The position numbers and the translations under genes were made by a program. Of a stretch of DNA of 64,000 nucleotides, positions 8,193 to 16,896 are shown in pieces. The notes under the pieces were generated by a model that was not told the origin of the DNA, made no database searches, and saw only the letters and a program-made list of their open reading frames with translations. The stretch's first letter is position 1. Each line of letters begins with the position of its first letter. Source of the DNA: Nocardioides aromaticivorans (GTDB lineage: Bacteria > Actinomycetota > Actinomycetes > Propionibacteriales > Nocardioidaceae); assembly GCF_013408525.1 (NCBI RefSeq), contig NZ_JACBZM010000001.1, positions 2,852,001-2,916,000 on the forward strand, written 5' to 3'.

Positions 8193-9020
8193 ATGGCGAA
8201 CATCAAGGCGATCTACGAGCGGCCCGTGAAGGGCCTGGACACCCTCGGCCACGAGCTGTCCTTCTACCTCAAGGTGCTGATGGCGCTCCCGCGCTCCGTC
8301 ATGCACTACCCGCGGGAGATCCTGCGGATCCTCGCGGAGGTCACCCTCGGCTCCGGCGCGCTCGCCGTCATCGGCGGCACGGTCGGCGTCATCGCCGGCA
8401 TGACCTTCTTCACCGGCGCGCAGGTCGGCCTGTCCGGGTACGCCGCGCTCAACCAGCTCGGCACGGCGGCCTTCGCGGGCTTCGTCTCGGCCTACTTCAA
8501 CACCCGCGAGATCGCCCCGCTGGTCGCCGGCATCGCGCTGGCCGCGACTGTCGGCTGCGGCTTCACCGCCCAGCTCGGCGCCATGCGGATCTCGGAGGAG
8601 ATCGACGCCGTCGAGGTGATGGCGATCCCGTCGATGCAGTTCCTCGTCACGACCCGGGTCGTCGGTGGCCTGATCGCGATCGTCCCGCTCTACGTCGTCG
8701 GCCTGCTGTCGTCGTACGTCGCGAGCCGGCTGGTCGTCACCAAGTTCTACGGTCAGTCCGCGGGGACCTACGACCACTACTTCAACCAGTTCCTGCCACC
8801 CGGCGACGTGCTGTGGTCCTTCGGCAAGGTGCTCGTGTTCGCGGTGGTCGTCATCCTGATCCACTGCTACCACGGCTACACGGCCTCGGGCGGTCCCGCG
8901 GGCGTGGGCGTCGCGGTGGGCCGTGCGGTGCGGACCAGCATCGTGGCCATCAACGTGATCGACCTCTTCCTGTCGATGGCGATCTGGGGCGCGTCCACCA
9001 CCGTCAGGCTGGCGGGGTGA
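8193..9020 (+). CDS. yrbEB: YrbE/MlaE-family permease B of the Mce system
   Basis: The second permease of the transporter, 275 residues. It has the same architecture as its neighbour, including an EEIDAVEVMAIPSMQFLVTT coupling motif, and adds a hydrophilic N-terminal stretch of about 40 residues that contains KGLDTLGHELSFYLK. Two permeases of this type in tandem are standard in actinobacterial mce operons and probably form a heterodimer. mceA begins 7 bases later. Confidence 0.93.
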   Translation: MANIKAIYERPVKGLDTLGHELSFYLKVLMALPRSVMHYPREILRILAEVTLGSGALAVIGGTVGVIAGMTFFTGAQVGLSGYAALNQLGTAAFAGFVSAYFNTREIAPLVAGIALAATVGCGFTAQLGAMRISEEIDAVEVMAIPSMQFLVTTRVVGGLIAIVPLYVVGLLSSYVASRLVVTKFYGQSAGTYDHYFNQFLPPGDVLWSFGKVLVFAVVVILIHCYHGYTASGGPAGVGVAVGRAVRTSIVAINVIDLFLSMAIWGASTTVRLAG

Positions 9021-9027
9021 CGACGCG

Positions 9028-10278
9028 ATGAACAAGGTCCTCGCTGCCCACAAGGTGCTGGGTGTCGTCTTCGTCTGCCTGCTGCTGCTCGGCGTCTGGC
9101 TGACCTACGCCACCTTCACGAAGAAGTTCGCCGACTACGAGGAGGTCACCCTGACCACCTCCAACGTCGGTCTCCAGCTGCCCACCCGCGCGGACGTCAA
9201 GATCCGCGGTGTCATCGTCGGCGAGGTCCTCGAGGCCAAGGCCGGCGCGGACCAGGGTGCCGAGCTGACCCTCGGCATCTACCCCGACAAGCTGGACGAG
9301 ATCCCGGCCAATGTCACCGGGTCGATCGTCCCGAAGACGCTGTTCGGCGAGAAGTACGTCTCGCTGGTGGTCCCCGACAGCGGTCCGTCGGGCACCATCC
9401 GGGCCGGCGCCGTCATCGACCGGACCAAGGTGGCCACCGAGCTCGAAGAGGTCCTCTCGGACATCTACCCGCTGCTGCGCACCGTCCGCCCGGCCGACCT
9501 CAACGCCACGCTCAGCGCGCTGGCGACGGCGCTCGAGGGCCGCGGCGAGCAGCTCGGCGAGAACCTCGAGACCGTCGACTCGTACCTCAAGCGGATCAAC
9601 CCGCAGATCCCGGCGCTGCTCGAGGACCTGAAGCTCACCGCCCAGGTGTCCGACACCTACGCCGACATCCTCCCCGAGGTGGCGCAGATCCTCGACGACA
9701 CCGTCAAGACCACCGGCACCATCGAGGAGAAGGAGGCGGCGCTGACCGCGACGCTGCGCGACATCCGGAGCTTCTCCGACACGGCGCGCTCCTTCCTCGC
9801 CGCCAACGAGGCCAACCTGCGCGAGGCCGGCGAGCTGAGCACGCCGATCCTGCGGGCCGTCGCGCGCTACGCACCGACCTTCCCCTGCATGTCGGCGGCC
9901 ATCGTCAAGGCCCAGGGCCGGCTCGCGGAGGCCTTCCGCGGCTACGAGCTGCACATCGTGCTCGAGACGCTGCAGGACCAGCCGCGCAAGTACACCGCCA
10001 AGGACGCGCCCTTCTTCGGCGACGACCGCGGTCCCGACTGCCTGGGCCTGCCGGACATCCCCTACAGCCAGGAAAACCCTTACCCGCCGCTGCCGCACCT
10101 CAACGACGGCATGAACGGTGACACCGGCAAGGGCAACCTCCGGCCGAGCGCCGCCTACCAGGGCACGCCGGACGACGTGACGGCGCTGCGCGGTGCCCTC
10201 GAGGCCGAGTACGGCGCCGGCGCCGACATCAACGTGCTGCTGGCCGGTCCGGCCGTGGCCGCGGGGAGTGGTCGCTGA
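9028..10278 (+). CDS. mceA: MceA, MCE-family lipid-binding protein
   Basis: First of six MCE proteins, thought to build an extracytoplasmic tube carrying lipid to the permease. The 416-residue protein has an uncleaved N-terminal membrane helix (about residues 10-29), an MCE/MlaD domain at about 38-115 (YEEVTLTTSNVGLQLPTRAD, VKIRGVIVGEV, TLFGEKYVSL), and a long helical region (about 130-290) that would form the tube. The C terminus is less ordered and contains paired Cys residues. The ATG follows the permease stop by 7 bases, and its own stop overlaps the next start. Confidence 0.92.
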   Translation: MNKVLAAHKVLGVVFVCLLLLGVWLTYATFTKKFADYEEVTLTTSNVGLQLPTRADVKIRGVIVGEVLEAKAGADQGAELTLGIYPDKLDEIPANVTGSIVPKTLFGEKYVSLVVPDSGPSGTIRAGAVIDRTKVATELEEVLSDIYPLLRTVRPADLNATLSALATALEGRGEQLGENLETVDSYLKRINPQIPALLEDLKLTAQVSDTYADILPEVAQILDDTVKTTGTIEEKEAALTATLRDIRSFSDTARSFLAANEANLREAGELSTPILRAVARYAPTFPCMSAAIVKAQGRLAEAFRGYELHIVLETLQDQPRKYTAKDAPFFGDDRGPDCLGLPDIPYSQENPYPPLPHLNDGMNGDTGKGNLRPSAAYQGTPDDVTALRGALEAEYGAGADINVLLAGPAVAAGSGR

Positions 10279-11333
10279 TGGTGCGCGGACTCGACAAGCG
10301 GACCAGCGGCGACCTGATCCGCCTGGTCATCTTCATGGTCACGACGGCCCTGGCGACGGGCGTCCTGATCGTCACGATCGGCAACCTGTCCTTCGGCGCG
10401 ACGAAGGAGTACACCGCCGACTTCGTCGACGCCACCGGCGTCAACAAGGGCGACGACATCCGGATCGCGGGCGTCAAGGTCGGCAGCGTCGAGGACATCG
10501 ACATCATCAAGGGCAACCGGGCGAAGATCACCTTCAAGGTCGACGCCGACACGAAGCTCGACGACGCGACGCACGCGACGATCCGCTACCGCAACCTGCT
10601 CGGCCAGCGCTACATCTCGCTGGCCCAGGACGGCTCCGGCGGAGACCGGCTCGAGGAGGGCGAGGGCATCCCGGTCGACCGGACCACGCCGGCCCTCGAC
10701 CTCACCGTCCTCTTCAACGGCTTCAAGCCACTGTTCGAGGCACTCTCGCCCGATGACATCAACAAGCTGTCCTTCGAGATCGTCCAGGTCTTCCAGGGCG
10801 AGGGCGGCACGCTCGAGGGCCTCCTCTCGAGCACGGCCTCCATCACCCAGACGCTGGCCGACCGCGACAAGGTGATCGGCGAGCTGCTCGAGAACCTCGA
10901 CTACGTCCTCGACCACGTGGCCGACCGCGACAAGCAGCTGACCAACCTGATCGACAGCTTCCGCTCGCTCGTCGGTGGGCTCAACGACGACCGCGAGGCG
11001 ATCCTGTCCTCGCTGGACTCGATCTCCGAGCTGTCCGTGCAGACCGCGGCCCTGGTCACCGACATCAAGGACCCGTTCGTCAAGGACATCAAGGAGCTGC
11101 GGAAGGTCGCCACGACCCTCAACCGCAACCGCAAGGAGATCGACCGGGCGCTGCAGGTGCTCCCGGTGAAGCTCACGAAGATCGGCCGCACGGCGATCTA
11201 CGGCTCCTGGTTCAACTTCTACCTCTGCCACTTCAAGACCACGATCAAGGTGCCCGGCCTGAAGAACCCGCTCGGCACCACGATCCCGGTCGACGCGCCC
11301 CGGTGCTCGCTCAAGAAGGAGGTCGGCGAGTGA
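10278..11333 (+). CDS. mceB: MceB, MCE-family lipid-binding protein
   Basis: Second MCE protein, 351 residues: an N-terminal membrane helix at about 15-37, an MCE domain (VDATGVNKGDDIRIAGVKVG; LLGQRYISL) and a long helical region. The C terminus has two Cys in FNFYLCHFKT and RCSLKKE, a pattern common in MceB/MceC. Its ATG overlaps the mceA stop (TGATG), indicating coupled translation, and its TGA overlaps the GTG of mceC. Confidence 0.92.
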   Translation: MVRGLDKRTSGDLIRLVIFMVTTALATGVLIVTIGNLSFGATKEYTADFVDATGVNKGDDIRIAGVKVGSVEDIDIIKGNRAKITFKVDADTKLDDATHATIRYRNLLGQRYISLAQDGSGGDRLEEGEGIPVDRTTPALDLTVLFNGFKPLFEALSPDDINKLSFEIVQVFQGEGGTLEGLLSSTASITQTLADRDKVIGELLENLDYVLDHVADRDKQLTNLIDSFRSLVGGLNDDREAILSSLDSISELSVQTAALVTDIKDPFVKDIKELRKVATTLNRNRKEIDRALQVLPVKLTKIGRTAIYGSWFNFYLCHFKTTIKVPGLKNPLGTTIPVDAPRCSLKKEVGE

Positions 11334-12301
11334 TCCCCTTCCGCGAGCGCAACCCCGTCGCGGTCGGTGCCGCGAGCATCGCCGTCCTCGTCCTGATGCT
11401 GGTCGCCGCGCTGCGAGCCCAGGACCTGCCCCTCATCGGTGGCGGTGACACCTACTACGCCTCCTTCGACGAGGCCGGCGGCCTGAAGGTCAAGGACGAG
11501 GTCCGCATCGCGGGTGTCCGGGTCGGCCAGGTCACCTCGATGGAGCTCGAGGGCGACTCGGTCAAGGTCGGGTTCAAGATCAAGACCGACGCCGAGTTCG
11601 GCGACGCGACCCGTGCGGACATCAAGGTGAAGACGATCCTCGGCTCGATGTTCCTCTCGCTCACGCCGGGCGGCTCCGGCCAGCTCGCGGAGGGGACCAC
11701 CATCCCGACCGAGCGCACCAGCTCGCCGTACGACGTCGTCGAGGCCTTCAGCGGCCTGGCCGAGACGTCCGCCGACATCGACACCGACCAGCTGGCCAGC
11801 GCGCTGACCACGCTCGCCGACCTGACCCGCAACACGCCGGAGGAGTTCCGCTCGGCGCTGGCCGGCGTCTCCGCGCTGTCGAAGGTCGTGGCGTCCCGCG
11901 ACGACGAGATCAACTCGCTGCTCAAGAACCTCGACCGGGTCTCGACGGTGCTGGACTCCCGCGACGAGGACATCGTGGCGCTGATGGCCGACGCCGACAC
12001 GCTCTTCAAGGCGCTCCTGCAGCGCAAGGCCCAGATCCACCGGCTGCTGGTGTCGACGACGACGCTGAGCAAGACGCTGACCGGGCTGATCCGCGAGAGC
12101 CGGGCCGACCTGAAGCCGGCGCTCGACCAGCTCGACTCCGTGCTGCAGGTCATCAAGAAGAACGAGAACAACCTGGAGGACGCGATCAAGGCGATGGCGC
12201 CCTTCTACCGGGTGTTCGCGAGCACCCTGGGCAACGGGCCGTGGTTCGACACCTACCTGTTCAACCTGCCTCCGATCCCGGGTGCGGGAGGTGCCAACTG
12301 A
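11330..12301 (+). CDS. mceC: MceC, MCE-family lipid-binding protein
   Basis: Third MCE protein, 323 residues starting MIPFRERNPVAVGAAS. I chose the GTG at 11330 because it overlaps the mceB stop (GTGA), the same coupling seen elsewhere in this operon; an upstream in-frame start at 11303 would run deep into mceB. The membrane helix lies at about residues 9-27, the MCE domain contains FDEAGGLKVKDEVRIAGVRV, and a helical region follows. The last residues (GPWFDTYLFNLP) match the usual MceC end. The stop overlaps mceD. Confidence 0.92.
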   Translation: MIPFRERNPVAVGAASIAVLVLMLVAALRAQDLPLIGGGDTYYASFDEAGGLKVKDEVRIAGVRVGQVTSMELEGDSVKVGFKIKTDAEFGDATRADIKVKTILGSMFLSLTPGGSGQLAEGTTIPTERTSSPYDVVEAFSGLAETSADIDTDQLASALTTLADLTRNTPEEFRSALAGVSALSKVVASRDDEINSLLKNLDRVSTVLDSRDEDIVALMADADTLFKALLQRKAQIHRLLVSTTTLSKTLTGLIRESRADLKPALDQLDSVLQVIKKNENNLEDAIKAMAPFYRVFASTLGNGPWFDTYLFNLPPIPGAGGAN

Positions 12302-13437
12302 TGAGCGACGTGCGACGCTTCCTGCCGGTCGCGGTCATCGTCCTGCTGCTCCTCGCCGGAGTGGTGTGGATGTTCGCCGGGAGCAACGACGCCAAGAGGG
12401 TGACCGCCTACTTCCCCCGCACCGTCTCGGTGTACGAGGGCAGCGACGTCCGGGTCCTCGGCGTGGCCATCGGGCAGGTCGAGGAGGTCGTCCCGCAGGG
12501 CACCCAGGTCAAGGTCGTCATGACCTACGACAGCGACGTCGACGTGCCGCAGGACGCCCAGGCGGTCATCGTGTCGCCCTCGGTGGTCGGGGACCGCTAC
12601 ATCCAGCTGACGCCGGCGTTCGACGACGGCGACAAGGTCATGGCCGACAACACGGTGATCAAGGTCGACAAGACCGCCATCCCGCTCGAGCTGGACCAGA
12701 TCTACTCCAGCATCGACAAGCTCACCGTCGCGCTCGGCCCCGAGGGGGCCAACCGTGAGGGTGCACTGACCGACCTGCTCGAGCAGACCGCGAAGAACTT
12801 CGGCGGCCAGGGCGAGGAGTTCCACCAGACGATCGAGGACTTCGGCAAGCTCAGCGAGACCCTCGACAACAACAAGGACGAGCTCTTCGACTCGGCCGCC
12901 CAGCTCGAGGGCTTCATCAAGACGCTGGCCGACAACGACCAGACCGTGCGCAGCTTCAACAAGTCGCTCGGCGACGTGTCCGGCCTGCTCGCCGACGAGC
13001 GGCAGGAGCTGACCACGGCGCTGTCCAACCTCGGCACCGCCCTCGACGAGGTCGCCCGCTTCGTGAAGTCCAATCGGGCCGTCCTGGGCCGCAACATCCG
13101 CGACGTCAACCGGGTCGCCAAGGTGCTGGTCCGCCAGCGCGAGAACCTCGACGAGATCCTCGACGCCGGTCCGCTCGCGCTCACGAACCTCTACCACACC
13201 TACAACCCGAAGGACGGCACGCTCGACACCAACGCCAATATCGGCAACCTGGTGCACGAGCTCACGTCCGACCCGGAGGCCGTGCTGTGCACGCTGGTGT
13301 CGGCCAACGACCCGAAGGGCGACCTGTGCGACCTGATCGGGGCCCTGCTGCCGCGCGGCGCACCGTTCGGCACCGGCTCGGCCTTCTCGCAGCCCTACGA
13401 CCCGACCCTGTTCGGACTGGTGGGGGCCGAGCGATGA
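12301..13437 (+). CDS. mceD: MceD, MCE-family lipid-binding protein
   Basis: Fourth MCE protein, 378 residues. The start ATG 12301 overlaps the mceC TGA. The N terminus SDVRRFLPVAVIVLLLLAG is a membrane anchor; the MCE domain has VYEGSDVRVLGVAIGQVEEV and VVGDRYIQLTP. Helical repeats continue to about residue 290 and the C-terminal quarter is Gly/Pro-rich. Its stop overlaps the mceE start. Confidence 0.92.
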   Translation: MSDVRRFLPVAVIVLLLLAGVVWMFAGSNDAKRVTAYFPRTVSVYEGSDVRVLGVAIGQVEEVVPQGTQVKVVMTYDSDVDVPQDAQAVIVSPSVVGDRYIQLTPAFDDGDKVMADNTVIKVDKTAIPLELDQIYSSIDKLTVALGPEGANREGALTDLLEQTAKNFGGQGEEFHQTIEDFGKLSETLDNNKDELFDSAAQLEGFIKTLADNDQTVRSFNKSLGDVSGLLADERQELTTALSNLGTALDEVARFVKSNRAVLGRNIRDVNRVAKVLVRQRENLDEILDAGPLALTNLYHTYNPKDGTLDTNANIGNLVHELTSDPEAVLCTLVSANDPKGDLCDLIGALLPRGAPFGTGSAFSQPYDPTLFGLVGAER

Positions 13438-14858
13438 AGAGCCTGCGAAACCGAGCCCGCACCGTCGCTGCCGTCCTCGTCGGCATGGTCGCGCTGTCCG
13501 GCTGCGACTTCGACGTCTACCAGTTGCCGCTGCCCGGCGGCGCCGACGTCGGCGACGACCCGATCGAGGTCACCGTCAAGTTCGACGACGTGCTCGACCT
13601 GGTCCCGAAGTCGTCGGTCAAGGTCAACGACGTGACCGTCGGCCAGGTGACCGACGTCGAGCTCGACGGCTACCAGGCCGTCGTCAAGCTCCAGCTCCGC
13701 AACGACGTGAAGCTGCCCGACCAGCCGGTGGCCTCGATCCGCCAGACCAGCCTGCTCGGCGAGAAGTTCGTCTCCCTCGCCGCGCCGTCCAACGGCGGGG
13801 AGGGCCGGCTCGGCAACGGCGACGTGATCGAGAACGGTGGCCGCAACCCGGAGGTCGAGGAGGTCCTCGGCGCGCTGAGCCTGGTCCTCAACGGCGGTGG
13901 CGTGGCGCAGATCAAGACCATCGCCTCCGAGCTCAACCTCGCCCTCGACGGCCGCGAGGACTCCGCGAAGTCGGTGCTCACGCAGGTCGAGTCGCTGATG
14001 AGCCGGCTCGACGCGCGCAAGGGCGACATCGTCGACGCGATCGAGTCCATCAACCGGCTCGCGATCAGCGCCCGGCAGCACCAGGACAGCATCGACGCGG
14101 CGCTGGAGGAGCTGCCGAGCGCGCTCGACTCGCTCGACCGGCAGCGCGATGACCTGGTGGCCATGCTCGACGGCCTGACCAAGCTGAGCGACGTCGGTGT
14201 CCGGGTGATCAAGGCGACCCAGGCGTCGACCGTCAACACGCTGAAGTCGCTCGACCCGATCCTGACCCAGATCGCGGCGTCCGGCGACAACTTCGCCAAG
14301 GGCTTCAGCACCTTCCTGACCTACCCGTTCATCGACGAGTCGGTCGGCCGCAACCCGCAGACCGCGCGCAACCTGCACATGGGCGACTACGTCAACCTGT
14401 CGGTCGACCTCCAGCTCGACCTCGGCAACCTCCGGCTGCCCGACCTGGCCTGCATCCCGATCAACGAGATCCCGGACCTGCCGCTCGACGTGCTCATCGA
14501 CGTCAAGACGCTGTGCAACGGCGTCACCAAGACGCTGCAGGGCTGCCTGCGCACGCCGCCCGACGTCGCCGCCTGCGCGAAGCTCCCGCAGTACCTCCTC
14601 GACGACGTCTGCGACGCGGTCAAGCTGCTGTGTGGTGGCGGGCTGAATCTCGGTGGAGCCCGGGCCAGCGGTGACCCGATCGGCAACCTGCTCGGCAGCG
14701 TGCTCGACGGTGGCGGCCTGGGCCGACCACGACCGGGCGCGACCGACGACGTCAACGACATGTGGCGCACCTTCGACGACAGGTACGACGCCGACCTGGT
14801 CGACGTGTACTCTGCCGCCCTCGTGGCGCCGGCCCAGGGACGGAGCGCCGACCGATGA
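13434..14858 (+). CDS. mceE: MceE, MCE-family lipoprotein (LprK-like)
   Basis: Fifth MCE protein, the member of the set that is lipid-anchored. The 474-residue protein begins MKSLRNRARTVAAVLVGM and has a lipobox LSGC ending at Cys23, so it would be processed by signal peptidase II. The MCE domain includes SSVKVNDVTVGQVTDV and SLLGEKFVSL. A Cys-rich segment near residues 340-410 (CIPINEIPDL, CNGVTKTLQGC, CDAVKLLCGG) is unusual in its number of cysteines and probably forms disulfides. ATG 13434 overlaps the mceD stop. Confidence 0.92.
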   Translation: MKSLRNRARTVAAVLVGMVALSGCDFDVYQLPLPGGADVGDDPIEVTVKFDDVLDLVPKSSVKVNDVTVGQVTDVELDGYQAVVKLQLRNDVKLPDQPVASIRQTSLLGEKFVSLAAPSNGGEGRLGNGDVIENGGRNPEVEEVLGALSLVLNGGGVAQIKTIASELNLALDGREDSAKSVLTQVESLMSRLDARKGDIVDAIESINRLAISARQHQDSIDAALEELPSALDSLDRQRDDLVAMLDGLTKLSDVGVRVIKATQASTVNTLKSLDPILTQIAASGDNFAKGFSTFLTYPFIDESVGRNPQTARNLHMGDYVNLSVDLQLDLGNLRLPDLACIPINEIPDLPLDVLIDVKTLCNGVTKTLQGCLRTPPDVAACAKLPQYLLDDVCDAVKLLCGGGLNLGGARASGDPIGNLLGSVLDGGGLGRPRPGATDDVNDMWRTFDDRYDADLVDVYSAALVAPAQGRSADR

Positions 14859-16147
14859 TCACCCGTCGTACCCGCATCCAGCTCCTGGTGTTCGCGGTCA
14901 TCACGCTCCTCGGCGTGACCTATGTCGGCGCCCGCTACGCGCAGCTCGACAAGGCGATCGTCGACAGCGACTACACCGTGACGGCGCACTACCCCGACTC
15001 CGGCGGCATCTTCACCGGCGCCGAGGTCACCTACCGCGGCGTCGGCATCGGCAAGGTCGGCGACCTGGTGCTGACGTCCGACGGCGTCGACGTGAAGCTC
15101 GACATCGACAACAAGTGGGACAAGATCCCGCGCGACACGATCGCCCTCGTCGGCAACCGCTCCGCGGTCGGTGAGCAGTACGTCGAGCTCCAGCCGCAGA
15201 CCGACGACGGTCCCTACCTCGTCGAGGGCTCGGAGATCGACGACGTGGCCACGCCGATCGCCACCGAGAAGCTCCTCGGCGACCTGTCCGCGACCGTGGC
15301 CAGCGTCGACCGCGACTCGCTCGCGACGACGGTCGAGGAGCTCGGCAAGGCCTTCGCCGGCACCGGCCCGGACCTGCAGAAGATCATCGACACCGGCAAC
15401 TCGTTCATCGAGACCGCCGACGACAACTTCGACGTGACCACCGCGCTCATCCGCGACAGCAACACGGTGCTGCGGGGCCAGCTCGCCTCGGAGACCTCGC
15501 TGCGGGCCTTCGCGTCGCAGCTGTCGGCCTTCACCTCCTCGCTCGCGGGCGCCGACAAGGACCTGCGCAAGGTCATCGACTCCGGCTCCGTCGCGGCCAC
15601 CCAGCTGCGCACCTTCCTCGAGCAGAACGGCGTCGAGCTCAGCGAGCTGCTCTCCAACCTGGTCACGACCGGCCGCGTGACGATCAAGCACCTGGCGGGG
15701 ATCAAGCAGCTCCTGGTGGTCTACCCGTACGCCGTCGGCGCCGGCCAGGTCGTCGTCGGCAGGCGCTCCGTCGCCCAGGGCGGCAGTGGCTTCTGGGACG
15801 CCCACTTCGGCCTGATCATCGCCCCGACCTCCACCCCCTGCTACGACGGCTACCTCAAGAAGCGGCGCAACCCGGAGTCGGACCGCGGTGACCTGCCGCT
15901 GCCCAGCGACGTCGGCTGCACCGAGCCCGCGACCAAGAGCAACCCGCGCGGCCTGCAGAACCTCCGTCGCCCGGCGCCCGGTGGTGCGGCGTACGACATC
16001 GCCGTCCGCTACGACAGGGCCACCGGCGACCTGACCTGGGATGTCCCCGAGGGTGCTTCGAGTGGCCGGGGTAACGTGGCCCCTCCGACGCTCGGAGAGG
16101 ACTCGTGGAAGTGGCTGTACGTCCAACCGATGCTCAGCAGCCGGTGA
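14855..16147 (+). CDS. mceF: MceF, MCE-family lipid-binding protein
   Basis: Sixth and last MCE protein, 430 residues, starting at ATG 14855 in overlap with the mceE stop. It has an N-terminal membrane helix (IQLLVFAVITLLGVTYVGA), an MCE domain (GIFTGAEVTYRGVGIGKVGD; RSAVGEQYVELQP), a helical region and a conserved C-terminal part with CYDGYLKKRRNPES. The final 43 bases overlap the next gene, which begins in another frame. Confidence 0.92.
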   Translation: MITRRTRIQLLVFAVITLLGVTYVGARYAQLDKAIVDSDYTVTAHYPDSGGIFTGAEVTYRGVGIGKVGDLVLTSDGVDVKLDIDNKWDKIPRDTIALVGNRSAVGEQYVELQPQTDDGPYLVEGSEIDDVATPIATEKLLGDLSATVASVDRDSLATTVEELGKAFAGTGPDLQKIIDTGNSFIETADDNFDVTTALIRDSNTVLRGQLASETSLRAFASQLSAFTSSLAGADKDLRKVIDSGSVAATQLRTFLEQNGVELSELLSNLVTTGRVTIKHLAGIKQLLVVYPYAVGAGQVVVGRRSVAQGGSGFWDAHFGLIIAPTSTPCYDGYLKKRRNPESDRGDLPLPSDVGCTEPATKSNPRGLQNLRRPAPGGAAYDIAVRYDRATGDLTWDVPEGASSGRGNVAPPTLGEDSWKWLYVQPMLSSR

Positions 16148-16890
16148 CGGCGGACGACAAGGCGACGGACGGCACGACGAGCACGGGCGGTCGCGCTGCC
16201 CTGCGCTGGACGGTCCTCGCCGTCCTGGTCGGCGTCCTCGTCGCGGGCCTGGCCGTGTCCGCCCTCGTCGTCTTCGGCAACGGGGCGGGGCCGGGGCTGG
16301 GCAACCGCGTCTCGTCCGTCTTCGACCCACCGAAGGACGGCTCCCGCGACCGCGAGGAGGTGCTGGCCGCGTCGCGCACCTTCGTGCAGCGGTTCAACAC
16401 CTACGGCCCCGACATGCTCGAGGAGTCCGGCGAGATGCCGGACTACCGCGCCGTCGGCGACCTGATGACCGCGAAGTTCCGCAAGGCCTTCGACGAGAAC
16501 CTCACCATCGCCGAGAAGGCCGTCGCCCAGACGGGCATCGACCGCGTCGCCACGGTGTACGGCGTGGGCATCTCCGCGATCGATGCCGACTCCGCGACCG
16601 TGCTGGTCGGCGCCGAGGTCGTGTCGTCGTACCCGAGCGGGGACAACCCGGACGAGCGGGTCGACTTCGAGCCGCAGCGCTTCCGCTACGAGGTGACCCT
16701 GGTCCGCATCGACGGCACCTGGGTCGTCGACGACCTCGACGACGTCGACGACGGGCTGCCGTCGTTCGCCAACTCCTCCTCCCAGGACACCGTGCCCGAC
16801 GGCCAGGGCCCGTCGGGCACGCCGAGCGGCGCGCCGTCGGGCAGTGCGACGAGCGAGCCGTCCGGCGCGGCCACCGAGGGGAGTGAGTGA
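16105..16890 (+). CDS. Mce-associated membrane protein
   Basis: Mce-associated proteins accompany mce operons and in mycobacteria stabilise the transporter. This one has 261 residues: a hydrophilic head, one membrane helix at about 36-57, and an extracytoplasmic domain of about 130 residues related to the Mas/NTF2-like group (FVQRFNTYGPDMLEE, VVSSYPSGDNPDE). The tail is Ser/Gly/Pro-rich. The GTG start at 16105 follows GGAGAGGAC and lies inside the end of mceF. The next gene begins 6 bases after the stop. Confidence 0.8.
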   Translation: MEVAVRPTDAQQPVTADDKATDGTTSTGGRAALRWTVLAVLVGVLVAGLAVSALVVFGNGAGPGLGNRVSSVFDPPKDGSRDREEVLAASRTFVQRFNTYGPDMLEESGEMPDYRAVGDLMTAKFRKAFDENLTIAEKAVAQTGIDRVATVYGVGISAIDADSATVLVGAEVVSSYPSGDNPDERVDFEPQRFRYEVTLVRIDGTWVVDDLDDVDDGLPSFANSSSQDTVPDGQGPSGTPSGAPSGSATSEPSGAATEGSE

Positions 16891-16896
16891 CGCACC